A program made the position numbers and the translations under genes. The notes under the pieces are model-generated. The model was given only the letters and a program-made list of their open reading frames with translations, was not told where the DNA came from and did no database searches. Positions 45,871 through 54,081 of a stretch of 64,000 bases of DNA are shown in pieces. Positions within the stretch are counted from its first letter, which is position 1. The number at the start of each line of letters is the position of its first letter. The DNA is from Psychromonas ossibalaenae ATCC BAA-1528 (GTDB lineage Bacteria; Pseudomonadota; Gammaproteobacteria; Enterobacterales; Psychromonadaceae): contig NZ_KB906984.1 of assembly GCF_000381745.1 (NCBI RefSeq), forward strand, positions 30,157 through 94,156, written 5' to 3'.

Positions 45871-48165
45871 ATGTTCAAAAAACGCACACTGGTCATTGCA
45901 CTCACCGCAGCTATTACGTCATTAGCAGGCTGTAACTCGGAAACTACTGAGGAGACTGATCCGTCCGAACCGCTCAATGTACTGCAGTATGTTGATCCCT
46001 TTATCGGTACCGGATTCAATGGTCATACTTTCCCGGGTGCTGTTGTACCGGAAGGTTTTGTGCAGCTCAGCCCGGATACCCATTTAACCGGCTGGCACTC
46101 TTCCAGCGGCTATCATTATGATGACGACACGGTATACGGCTTCAGCCATACTCATTTAAGCGGCACCGGTATCGGTGATCTCGGCGATATTCTGTTTATG
46201 CCCTACAGCGATGATCAAGAGCATGAATCCTCAAAATTCCAGAAAAGTAATGAGACAGCCGGTGCCGGTTATTATCAGGTTAAACTGGATGACTCCGGCA
46301 TTGATGCTGAGCTGACTGCAACGCAGCGTGTTGGTCTGCACCGCTACACATATGCAGATCAACAGTCTCAGAAACTAAAAGTGGACCTCGGTCATACCCT
46401 GAATGAAGACTGGGGCGGGGTGAGTATTGAGAATGAAATTACCTTTGTGGATGAAAATACCATTATCGGTAAACGTATCAGCGGCGGCTGGGCAGATGGT
46501 CAGCAGGTCTTCTTTATCGCTAAATTTTCATCACCTATCAAGTCCTACACTATCACCAATGAAGGTGAACAGATCGACGGCAGCACAGCTAACGGTAAAG
46601 ATGTTGTCAGCTTTATTGAGTTTGAACCTTCAGATAAGCCTGTCGAAATAAAAGTCGCGCTGTCACCGGTCAGCACAGAAGGTGCTGAAGACAATCTTAA
46701 TGCAGAAGCTGCGGCCTTAAGCTTTGATCAGGCCCGTGCTCAGGCGGAAAATAAGTGGAAAGACAGCTTAGAGGGCTTCCAGATTGAAGGCGGCACAGAA
46801 ACAGAAAAGACTATTTTCTACAGCGCGCTTTACCACACTAAACTAGCGCCGATGATCCATCAGGATGTTGACGGTCAGTACCCGGGCATGGATAAAAATA
46901 TCTACCAGAACTTTGACGGTAAAACCAACTACACGGTTTACTCTATGTGGGATACCTTCCGTGCGCTGCATCCGCTGAAAACCATCACCGAACCGCAGCG
47001 GGCCGTTGATTACGCTATGAACCTGATTCAGAAACAAAAAGAAGGCGGCCTGCTGCCGAAATGGGAGCTGCACGGTAATTATACCGGCACTATGGTCGGC
47101 TACCCGGCAGTCTCTGTGATGGCCGATGCAATGGTTAAATATCCGCAGGAATTCACTCAGCAGGACTTTGAAGATGCGATGCTCGCTGGTATTGCCAGCT
47201 CTACCTGGCACCCGGAAGACTTCCAGCACTGGGATCAAGAGCTGCTGGGTAAAGTCATGACCCTGCATATTAAATACATCGGCGAAGAAGGATTTGCGCC
47301 GGCAGATGAAACCGCAGAATCCGTCTCCTACGGATTAGAAAATGCTTACTATGACTGGTGTATTGCGCAGATTGCGCAGCTCGCCGGAAATCAGCAGGTT
47401 TATGATACTTATATGCAGCGATCTAAAGGTTTTGAGCGTTATTTTGACTATAACCCGAGCGACTACAGCGAGCATAATGTCAGCGGCTTTATGCGTCCGG
47501 TATTATTAGACGGCAGCTGGCGTACACCTTTTGACCCTTACAATGCGGTACATGAAACCGGTGATTATACCGAAGGCAACGGCTGGCAGTGGACCTGGTT
47601 TGCCCCCCATGATATCGACGGTTTAAAAACACTGATGGGCGGTGAAGAAGACTTCAGGAAAAACCTGGACGGATTATTTAATGCAGAAGAGCAGGAAGGT
47701 ACTGCAGATATGACCGGCTTAATCGGCCAGTACGTACATGGTAATGAACCGGATCAGCATGTGCCGTATCTATATAACTACACCGATACGCCGTGGAAAA
47801 CCCAGGAGTATGTTGATCAGATCCTTGAAGAGTTTTATTTAGCCACGCCGGAAGGCATTGTCGGCAATGAAGATGTCGGGCAGATGTCAGCCTGGTACGT
47901 ATTAAGTTCACTCGGTTTCTACCAGATAACACCGGGCAACACGACCTACACCATAGGCCGCCCGCTGTTTGATAAAGCTGCCATACCGGTAAAAGACGGT
48001 GAGTTTACCATTACCGCGGAAAACAACGGCCCGGACAATTTATATGTTAAATCGGTCAGCATTAACGGTCAGCCGCTAAACGAAGGTCTGTTCTTTGATC
48101 ACAGCGAATTTAAAGCCGGCGGTACGCTGCACTTTGTTATGAGTGCAACACCTCCTCAGTCTTAA
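45871..48165 (+). CDS. GH92 alpha-mannosidase lipoprotein (GH92-5)
   Basis: 764 aa, lipobox Cys21 (TSLAGC). GH92 signatures: VDPFIGTGFNGHTFPGAVVP, GWHSSSGYHYD, YGFSHTHLSGTGIGDLGDIL, YSMWDTFRALHPLKTI, LPKWELHGNYTGTMVGYPAV, GNEDVGQMSAWYVLSSLGFY. The usual EP(D/S)HH segment reads EPDQH here, so the first His of the pair is Gln, a change worth testing against activity or specificity. AGAGG precedes the ATG. It is followed by a hairpin and the GH18 gene on the same strand, so the two enzymes are likely co-expressed. Confidence 0.94.
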   Translation: MFKKRTLVIALTAAITSLAGCNSETTEETDPSEPLNVLQYVDPFIGTGFNGHTFPGAVVPEGFVQLSPDTHLTGWHSSSGYHYDDDTVYGFSHTHLSGTGIGDLGDILFMPYSDDQEHESSKFQKSNETAGAGYYQVKLDDSGIDAELTATQRVGLHRYTYADQQSQKLKVDLGHTLNEDWGGVSIENEITFVDENTIIGKRISGGWADGQQVFFIAKFSSPIKSYTITNEGEQIDGSTANGKDVVSFIEFEPSDKPVEIKVALSPVSTEGAEDNLNAEAAALSFDQARAQAENKWKDSLEGFQIEGGTETEKTIFYSALYHTKLAPMIHQDVDGQYPGMDKNIYQNFDGKTNYTVYSMWDTFRALHPLKTITEPQRAVDYAMNLIQKQKEGGLLPKWELHGNYTGTMVGYPAVSVMADAMVKYPQEFTQQDFEDAMLAGIASSTWHPEDFQHWDQELLGKVMTLHIKYIGEEGFAPADETAESVSYGLENAYYDWCIAQIAQLAGNQQVYDTYMQRSKGFERYFDYNPSDYSEHNVSGFMRPVLLDGSWRTPFDPYNAVHETGDYTEGNGWQWTWFAPHDIDGLKTLMGGEEDFRKNLDGLFNAEEQEGTADMTGLIGQYVHGNEPDQHVPYLYNYTDTPWKTQEYVDQILEEFYLATPEGIVGNEDVGQMSAWYVLSSLGFYQITPGNTTYTIGRPLFDKAAIPVKDGEFTITAENNGPDNLYVKSVSINGQPLNEGLFFDHSEFKAGGTLHFVMSATPPQS

Positions 48166-48174
48166 CCCCAAACC

Positions 48175-48202
48175 GCCGCCGCAGTAATATGCGGCGGCTT
48201 TT
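48175..48202 (+). terminator. Terminator or attenuator between GH92-5 and GH18
   Basis: A GC-rich 9-bp stem, GCCGCCGCA with TGCGGCGGC, followed by TTTT, 10 bases after GH92-5. The GH18 gene follows 67 bases on without another obvious promoter, so partial readthrough is likely. Confidence 0.75.
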
Positions 48203-48268
48203 CACTAGTCCCTATAAGGAACCATACATTTCCCCCCTCATAACTGCCAACTAACTTAGGAGCACTCC

Positions 48269-49219
48269 ATGTTCAAGACAGCAAAAAAATATATGTTCAC
48301 AATCACATTATTAACCGTCGTTCTTGCCCTGACAGTATTAAGCGGCTGCAGCAGCAGTCTCACTAGCCAGGAAAAAGCAGAAAATACCCAGCTGATAGGT
48401 AACTTTTTTGGTATTTTTGGTGATGACTGGGAAAATCGCCTGCGCGATGATACGCCCTTTGACAAAATGGACTTTGTTTATATCGCTTTTGCTCACCCCT
48501 ATGATGAAAATGGTGACGGAATTTACGAGTTAGGTTATGAAAATGCGCATAAAGAAGCGCCTTTCACCGATCAGGAGCGTATCGATCAGGTTGTTAAATT
48601 AGCCCGTGAAAAAAATCCTGAAATCAAACTGCTGATCTCTGAAGGCTGGAGCATGCAGGATTACTGGAAAAGCGCACAGAATCCGGAAATATTTGCCGAC
48701 AGCGTAGTGACCATGATGCGCGCCCACCAGCTTGACGGTTTCGATATGGATTATGAAATTGCCACAGATCCGGTCACTCTGCCGCAGTTTATCGCCTTAG
48801 TCGAGGCCTTAAGAAAACGCCTGGATGAAGCAAGCATTGAAGATCAGCGAGGCGATAATCCGTACCTGTTAACCATCACACCGGATCATACCTCACTGGC
48901 AGTATGGGACGGCAAAGTCGTTAATGATAATTTTGATTACGTAAACCTGCAGACTTACTGGGGCGAGCGTTTTCATTTTATTGACCTGTTTGAAGACAGC
49001 GGCGTTGATGTATCAAAAATGCTGATCGGTTTAGCCAGTGAAATTGACCGAAACCCTGCTGATTCACCGCAGCCCTTTATTGATATCGCCAGAGAACGCG
49101 GCGCCCGCGGCATTTTCGCCTGGAGAGTAGATACCGACAGTCTTGATGAAAACGGCATCCCGCAGTATACCATTACCAATAAGATGTGGGAGTTGATGGG
49201 ACGCGGCGAAGCACAATAA
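48269..49219 (+). CDS. GH18 lipoprotein (endo-beta-N-acetylglucosaminidase-like)
   Basis: 316 aa. Lipoprotein signal ending LSGC (Cys27), then a compact GH18 barrel. The catalytic motif LDGFDMDYE (residues 155-163) carries Glu163 as acid and the upstream Asp residues. Barrel strands such as FVYIAFAHP, LLTITPD and VNLQTYWGE fit the family, which includes chitinases and the EndoH/EndoF-type enzymes that cut the chitobiose core of N-glycans. No chitin-binding domain is present. Beside five alpha-mannosidases the endoglycosidase role is the better inference. AGGAG precedes the ATG. A decayed copy of its 3' end lies at 55505. Confidence 0.88.
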   Translation: MFKTAKKYMFTITLLTVVLALTVLSGCSSSLTSQEKAENTQLIGNFFGIFGDDWENRLRDDTPFDKMDFVYIAFAHPYDENGDGIYELGYENAHKEAPFTDQERIDQVVKLAREKNPEIKLLISEGWSMQDYWKSAQNPEIFADSVVTMMRAHQLDGFDMDYEIATDPVTLPQFIALVEALRKRLDEASIEDQRGDNPYLLTITPDHTSLAVWDGKVVNDNFDYVNLQTYWGERFHFIDLFEDSGVDVSKMLIGLASEIDRNPADSPQPFIDIARERGARGIFAWRVDTDSLDENGIPQYTITNKMWELMGRGEAQ

Positions 49220-49246
49220 ACCTTAACCTCTGCTTAACCGTACTTA

Positions 49247-49280
49247 GGGCAGCTGTATTAAGCTGTCCGCTTACTTTTTC
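49247..49280 (+). terminator. Terminator after the GH18 gene
   Basis: Arms GGGCAGCT and AGCTGTCC around GTATTA, then GCTTACTTTTTC. A related hairpin follows the decayed GH18 copy at 55791. Confidence 0.7.
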
Positions 49281-49340
49281 GGGTATAACAAATATCCAGC
49301 AAAAACAGGCGATCTTCTACAAATCATACCGCCAGACCTC

Positions 49341-49503
49341 TATACCCATGATACTTAAAGATGCACAGTCAGCAAGGCAGGCTGTGCCAAGATGCTAGGC
49401 ATAAAATTGAAGTATAGTTATTCTATATAGAGACTTTATAACAACGCAGATTGGTTCTGCTTGCCTTGCCCTACGGGGCGTACGCTGAGGTAACATGGGT
49501 ATA
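49341..49503. repeat. MITE-like palindromic repeat, copy C (163 bp, internally deleted)
   Basis: Terminal inverted repeats TATACCCATG and CATGGGTATA are perfect over 10 bases. Stem 1 is kept with new paired bases (CAAGGCAGGC with GCTTGCCTTG); stem 2 of copies A and B is missing. TA flanks both ends. The corresponding paralogous spot beyond the decayed GH18 copy (around 55914) lacks the element, which gives an apparent empty site. Confidence 0.8.
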
Positions 49504-49667
49504 TATTGATAAGCCTCTCTTAAACATCAAAAAACAGACGAATACAAGACATTTCCTATCAAAATAAAGACATATGAAACGCACTTTATATAAGGCGGCT
49601 GGTTTTTAGTGACGAGAACGAATAAGCTGATATCAATTATCATGAGACTTGTCAGCAGGACAATAAA

Positions 49668-50450
49668 ATGACCGATAAACACAGCCAGCATGGATTTCAT
49701 CAGACAGATAATAAACACTCTGTTTACAGCATTTCGCTAAAATCTAACTACGGCAGCAGCGGCTTTCATCGTCATCAGGTAGGACAGCTGCTGTATCTGT
49801 CTGAAGGCATCACTCACTTAAGTCTTCCTGATCAGCAGGCGGTTATCAGTCCAAGCAGAGCCGCCTGGATCCCGCCCGATTTAGAGCATGCTACGGTAAT
49901 GAATAAAGCTCACCACTATCAAAGTCTGTATTTCGATATTCAAGTTCATCCAGATTTACCTAAGTACTTCTGTATTAAACAGGTTTCACCGCTGTTAAGG
50001 CAGATGATTCTGGATGTTGAGCACTGGCGGGAACCCTGGGATGAATCCAGCATCTACGCTCTGAAAGCACAAGTGCTGGTTCATGAAATCACCGCTGCGG
50101 CAGAAGTCCCGGTGCAAGTGCCGATCCCTTCAGACAGACGGCTTGCCATCGTTTGCGGGCAGTTAATGCAGCAGCCGGATATCAAGTATTCATTGAAAGA
50201 GTGGGGGCAGATAGCAGGCGCCAGTGATAAAACCCTTTCCCGTTTGTTTAAATCTGATCTCGGTATCAGCTTTCACCATTGGCGTCTGCATGTCAGGATG
50301 ATGCACGCCGTCAGCTTATTAGATAAAAACCTTTCCAATACAGATATTGCTCTAGCCATCGGCTACTGCTCTGACAGTGCTTTTACCCATGCCTTTAACG
50401 GCTATTTTGGTTATCCGCCGCGGCAATATAAGCGCAGCTCGTCTAACTGA
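49668..50450 (+). CDS. AraC-family transcriptional regulator
   Basis: 260 aa with an N-terminal cupin (HRHQVGQLLYLSEGITHLSL, RAAWIPPDLEHATVM) and a C-terminal AraC pair (WGQIAGASDKTLSRLFKSDL; NTDIALAIGYCSDSAFTHAF; FGYPPRQYKR). This arrangement is that of the NimR/RhaR-like one-domain-cupin regulators. It is not a close paralogue of the two PTS-linked AraC proteins. AGGA precedes the ATG. The stop codon lies in the first unit of a 38-bp tandem duplication. The likely target is the next gene (MOSC-reductase) or a transporter; this is inferred from position only. Confidence 0.85.
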   Translation: MTDKHSQHGFHQTDNKHSVYSISLKSNYGSSGFHRHQVGQLLYLSEGITHLSLPDQQAVISPSRAAWIPPDLEHATVMNKAHHYQSLYFDIQVHPDLPKYFCIKQVSPLLRQMILDVEHWREPWDESSIYALKAQVLVHEITAAAEVPVQVPIPSDRRLAIVCGQLMQQPDIKYSLKEWGQIAGASDKTLSRLFKSDLGISFHHWRLHVRMMHAVSLLDKNLSNTDIALAIGYCSDSAFTHAFNGYFGYPPRQYKRSSSN

Positions 50451-50512
50451 GATACATTTTGTCTGTATTTTGATGCTCGTCTAACTGAGGTACATTTTGT
50501 CTGTATTTTGAT
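50437..50512. repeat. 38-bp tandem duplication spanning the AraC stop codon
   Basis: Two adjacent copies (50437-50474 and 50475-50512) beginning GCTCGTCTAACTGAG and ending TCTGTATTTTGAT differ at a single base. The first contains the last codons and TGA of the regulator gene. It appears to be a recent slippage or replication duplication just upstream of the MOSC-reductase gene. Confidence 0.9.
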
Positions 50513-50595
50513 ATTTGATGTCGCGGTAAAGCAGCCCCTCTGATCTCAATCGAGTTACACTTTGCAGACAATTCCAACTTCAAGGTTCTACTATT

Positions 50596-52185
50596 ATGTC
50601 GATTATATCTAGTGTCTGCGAACTCAGGACAGGCAAAGCCAAGATAATGTTTCCCCAAAAAATCAATACTGCGATTGATAAGCATCAAGTCACGCAAATT
50701 AACGTTACCCTTTCAGGCATCAGCGGCGATGAGCATGTCTATGAAGAGTGTATCGATGAAGACAGAGTGATCCTTCAGTGTGCTCCCGAACATTACAGCA
50801 GTTTAAAAGCGCGCTTTCCCGACTCCAGCCACCTGTTTGTTAACGGCGGTTTTGGTGAGAACCTGACTGCCGAGGGAATGAACGAACATAATATGTGTAT
50901 CGGTGATATCCTGCAGATAGGTGAAGTTAAGCTTGAGCTATGTCTGCCGAGGCAGCCCTGCTTTAAGCTTAATCATCGGTTTGAGCAGCCGTCCATTTCA
51001 CGACATGTACAGGACAATGCCCAGACAGGCTGGTTTTACCGTGCATTAAGCGAAGGCATCATTAACCAGGGTGATAACATCGAACTGCTTGAACGTCCCA
51101 ACCCGGAATGGACCATTGCTAAAGTCCAGCACTACCTTTATGTTGAGACAGATAATAAACTGCTGACTAAAAAACTCGCCGAACTTGAGCCTTTAGCTGA
51201 CGAGGTCAAAGATGTTTTTAAACATAGACTTGCCAGCAACAGTGCTGAAGACTGGAACGATGGAGAGGCGGCCCTGCTTGAAGTCCGAGTCGTTAAAATT
51301 ATTGATGAATCCGATAAAGTCAAACGACTGCTTCTAAGCCGCACCGATTTAAGCCCCTTACCTGCTTTCACCGCCGGGGCACATATCAGCCTGCACCTGG
51401 GCAACGGCCTGACACGTGCTTACTCTCTGTGTGCATCACTTAACAATGACTGTTATGAAGTAGCTGTCGGCTTAGCACCAGACAGCCGCGGCGGTTCAAA
51501 GTATATTCACGAACAACTGAAGCTGCGGGATGTACTGCAAATTTCTGAGCCTGCCAACTTATTTACCATGACACGGGCTAAAAAACAGGTTTTTGCGGCC
51601 GCTGGTATCGGCATCACGCCGTTTCTGGTCATGATTGAAGAAGCCGCCGCTAATAATGAACAGTTTGAGCTGCATTATTGTGTTGATGATACCAAAAACT
51701 ACCCGTTTCAATCTCAGCTGGCCCAATATCAGGACAACGTTTTTACCTACAGCCTGGACCAGCCTTTGGATATTAATGCTCTGCTGGATAACCACCAGAG
51801 AGGCACGCATGTATATACCTGCGGCAGTCCCGGTTTTACCCGTTTAGTCAAAGAAGCCGCTCAGCACTGGAGTCTCGACAATGTTCATTATGAAAACTTT
51901 ACGGCAGAATTAGCGGCAGATGCGAGCGAGTTTATAGTAAACATTCAAGGGAGCGGACTGCAGATAAACGTCCCCGCGGATCAAAGTATGCTTAATGCCC
52001 TGCGGGATAACGGTATTGATATTAACTCGGGCTGTGAAACCGGCCGCTGCGGAGCATGCCGCGTTGATTACCAAGGCGAGGTAGAGCATAAAGACAGCAT
52101 TCTCACCAAGTCAGAAAAAAAGCAGTGCATGATCCCCTGCGTGTCTAGAGCAAAAGGCGCTGAGTTAACCATTTCACTGCCTTAG
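50596..52185 (+). CDS. MOSC domain fused to a flavin reductase and [2Fe-2S] ferredoxin
   Basis: 529 aa, cytoplasmic. Residues 1-150 are a YiiM-type MOSC domain (molybdenum-cofactor binding; HLFVNGGFGENLTAEGMNE and LCLPRQPCFKLNHRF with the MOSC Cys), followed by the 3-alpha linker (GWFYRALSEGII). Residues about 230-430 form an FAD- and NAD(P)H-binding reductase (TRAYSLCAS; VFAAAGIGITPFLVMIEEA; HVYTCGSPGF). The C-terminus is a plant-type ferredoxin with CETGRCGACRVDY plus a later Cys in CMIPC. YiiM proteins reduce N-hydroxylated bases and normally need a separate reductase; this fusion carries its own electron supply. It neighbours GST and NemR-type genes, a detoxification setting. Confidence 0.9.
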   Translation: MSIISSVCELRTGKAKIMFPQKINTAIDKHQVTQINVTLSGISGDEHVYEECIDEDRVILQCAPEHYSSLKARFPDSSHLFVNGGFGENLTAEGMNEHNMCIGDILQIGEVKLELCLPRQPCFKLNHRFEQPSISRHVQDNAQTGWFYRALSEGIINQGDNIELLERPNPEWTIAKVQHYLYVETDNKLLTKKLAELEPLADEVKDVFKHRLASNSAEDWNDGEAALLEVRVVKIIDESDKVKRLLLSRTDLSPLPAFTAGAHISLHLGNGLTRAYSLCASLNNDCYEVAVGLAPDSRGGSKYIHEQLKLRDVLQISEPANLFTMTRAKKQVFAAAGIGITPFLVMIEEAAANNEQFELHYCVDDTKNYPFQSQLAQYQDNVFTYSLDQPLDINALLDNHQRGTHVYTCGSPGFTRLVKEAAQHWSLDNVHYENFTAELAADASEFIVNIQGSGLQINVPADQSMLNALRDNGIDINSGCETGRCGACRVDYQGEVEHKDSILTKSEKKQCMIPCVSRAKGAELTISLP

Positions 52186-52209
52186 CGGCAGTAAAACGGC
52201 ACTGTTATC

Positions 52210-52238
52210 AGCCGTCCGAACACGGACGGCTCTGTTTT
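52210..52238 (+). terminator. Terminator after the MOSC-reductase gene
   Basis: Arms AGCCGTCCG and CGGACGGCT with a 4-nt loop, then CTGTTTT, 25 bases after the stop codon. Confidence 0.8.
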
Positions 52239-52249
52239 GTTGAAAAAGA

Positions 52250-52873
52250 TTATGCTTCTGCCTGCAGCTCGATACTGTCTGCCTGAATAAATGCAGGATG
52301 AGAAGCTAACTGCTGCGCATAAACGGCAATATTTTTATACTTGTCAAATTCACCATTATTTTTCACCAGCTCTACAATAAACGACATCATAATATCCGCG
52401 CCACTAAGCTGATCTGCAACTAAATAACGCCTGCCTTCTAAGGAGTCATCAAAAAATCGGAGTACTTTAGCGGTTTCCATATCGGCATAACCCGCTAAAA
52501 AGTTAGTTTCTGCCCCGTCTTTTTCGACAAATATTTTTAACAATAAAGGCAGGATCGCGGAGCTTTCAGCAAAATGCATCCATTGAGAATACTCAACATA
52601 CTCTTTCGTGCCGCGCTGTGGCGCGAACAGCCCGTCAGCATATTTATCAATCAGATATTCCGTTATTGCCCCCGATTCCGCTATTATCATCCCGTCATCT
52701 TCAAGAATTGGCGACTTTCCCAGCGGGTGCACTGATTTAAGCTCAGGAGGCGCAAGGAATGTCGCAGGATCACGCTGATACGCAGCCACTTCGTACTTTA
52801 CATTAAGCTCTTCCAGCAGCCAGATAATTCGTTTGGAACGAGACTTATTTAAATGGTGTAGTTTAATCATCAT
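52250..52873 (-). CDS. Glutathione S-transferase
   Basis: 207 aa. N-terminal thioredoxin-like domain with KLHHLNKSRSKRIIWLLEEL and the cis-Pro/gamma-glutamyl segment GKSPILEDDGMIIAESGAI; C-terminal helical domain with the GADIMMSFIVEL pattern. It conjugates glutathione to electrophiles. Two adjacent Met codons are possible starts (52873 and 52870). It is 28 bases downstream of the enone-type reductase gene on the same strand and probably co-transcribed under the NemR-type operator upstream of that gene. Confidence 0.9.
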   Translation of the reverse strand: MMIKLHHLNKSRSKRIIWLLEELNVKYEVAAYQRDPATFLAPPELKSVHPLGKSPILEDDGMIIAESGAITEYLIDKYADGLFAPQRGTKEYVEYSQWMHFAESSAILPLLLKIFVEKDGAETNFLAGYADMETAKVLRFFDDSLEGRRYLVADQLSGADIMMSFIVELVKNNGEFDKYKNIAVYAQQLASHPAFIQADSIELQAEA

Positions 52874-52901
52874 ATTTCCGTTTTTATTGTTATTACAACT
52901 T

Positions 52902-53939
52902 TTATAAAGGCTGATTTACTTTAACAACCAGCTTGCCGAAGTTCTTACCTTCAAGCAGTCCCTTAAACGCTTCAACAGTATTATCTAACCCTTCTACTAT
53001 TTGTTCTTTATACTTCACTTTGCCTTCCTGCAGCCATACCGTCATATCAGCAGCAAACTCGTTATAACGGTCTGCATAATCATCAAAAATGATAAAGCCC
53101 TGCATTTTAATACGTTTAACCAGTAGCGTGCCCATCAGCATAGACAAGCGGTCCGGCCCTTCTGGCAATGAAGTGGCGTTGTATTGTGAGATCAAACCAC
53201 ACAGAGGTACTCTGGCCCCGGTATTAAGCAGGGGCAGCACAGCATCAAATACCTTGCCTCCTACATTTTCATAATAAACATCAATACCTTTATCACATGC
53301 ATTATTCAGCTGCTGCAGAAAGTCCTCTGCTTTATGGTCAATACACTCATCAAATCCCAGCTCTTCTTTCGCATAACGGCACTTCTCTTCACCGCCTGCA
53401 ATCCCCACAACACGGCATCCTTTAAGCTTACCAATCTGACCAACGGTTGCGCCGACAGGTCCCGTTGCAGCGGCAACTACAATCGTATCTCCAGGTTTAG
53501 GCTCGCCAATATCCAGCAGCCCCATATAAGCTGTGAACCCAGGCATGCCCATAATGCCAAGCGCATAAGACGGCGCGGCCGGATCTGTACCAAGTTTAAG
53601 CAGCCCTTCACCATCGGACAGCGCGTATTTCTGCCAGCCGGTGTAAGCCAGCACCCATTCACCGACTTGGAAATCATCGTTATTTGAGACTTCAACCTGA
53701 CAAACCGTACCGCCGACCATAACTTCATCTATAGCAACCGGATCAGCATAGGATTTGGCATCACTCATGCGCCCTCTCATATAAGGGTCAAGAGACAGAT
53801 AGATAGTACGGAGAAGGACTTCGCCCTTTGCAGGAACCGGTTTATCTGTATTTTCAAGACGAAAATTATTATCTAGCGGTGCGCCGACAGGACGAGAAGC
53901 CAGTACAATACGTTGATTCTGATTAGTTTGAGCAGTCAT
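52902..53939 (-). CDS. Zinc-free NADP-dependent alkenal/enone reductase (CurA/YncB type MDR)
   Basis: 345 aa, medium-chain reductase family without zinc. Start SRPVGAPLDNNFRLE, LRTIYLSLDPYMRGRM and the cofactor loop VAAATGPVGATVGQIGKLKG are those of the CurA/leukotriene-B4 12-hydroxydehydrogenase-like enzymes that reduce alpha,beta-unsaturated carbonyls with NADPH. The ATG at 53939 has AGAGGAA upstream; the longer frame runs through the operator and is rejected. It is followed by GST and preceded by an operator identical to that before the NemR-like gene. Confidence 0.92.
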   Translation of the reverse strand: MTAQTNQNQRIVLASRPVGAPLDNNFRLENTDKPVPAKGEVLLRTIYLSLDPYMRGRMSDAKSYADPVAIDEVMVGGTVCQVEVSNNDDFQVGEWVLAYTGWQKYALSDGEGLLKLGTDPAAPSYALGIMGMPGFTAYMGLLDIGEPKPGDTIVVAAATGPVGATVGQIGKLKGCRVVGIAGGEEKCRYAKEELGFDECIDHKAEDFLQQLNNACDKGIDVYYENVGGKVFDAVLPLLNTGARVPLCGLISQYNATSLPEGPDRLSMLMGTLLVKRIKMQGFIIFDDYADRYNEFAADMTVWLQEGKVKYKEQIVEGLDNTVEAFKGLLEGKNFGKLVVKVNQPL

Positions 53940-54010
53940 GATTATTCCTCTTTGAGTATTATTAATATTTAACTGAATTTTCTGTGAATGTTCAATTTTC
54001 ACGCGAAAAA

Positions 54011-54028
54011 TAGACCAGTCGTCTAGTG
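54011..54028. promoter_or_regulatory. NemR-type operator before the reductase gene
   Basis: TAGACCAGTCGTCTAGTG is a partial palindrome with TAGAC and GTCTA arms, as in TetR/NemR operators. The same 18 bases occur at 54700. It lies 72 bp before the reductase start codon. Confidence 0.8.
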
Positions 54029-54040
54029 TGTAATTAATAA

Positions 54041-54069
54041 AAAACCCGTACGTCAATAAGTACGGGTTT
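54041..54069 (-). terminator. Terminator after the NemR-like gene
   Basis: Arms AAACCCGTA and TACGGGTTT around a 10-nt loop; on the minus strand a run of T follows. It separates nemR from the reductase operon. Confidence 0.8.
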
Positions 54070-54081
54070 ATGGTTATCTTC

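Noticed and set aside
46843..47268. 141-codon open frame antisense to GH92-5.
   Set aside because: It lies wholly within a well-supported GH92 gene and has no sign of independent coding.
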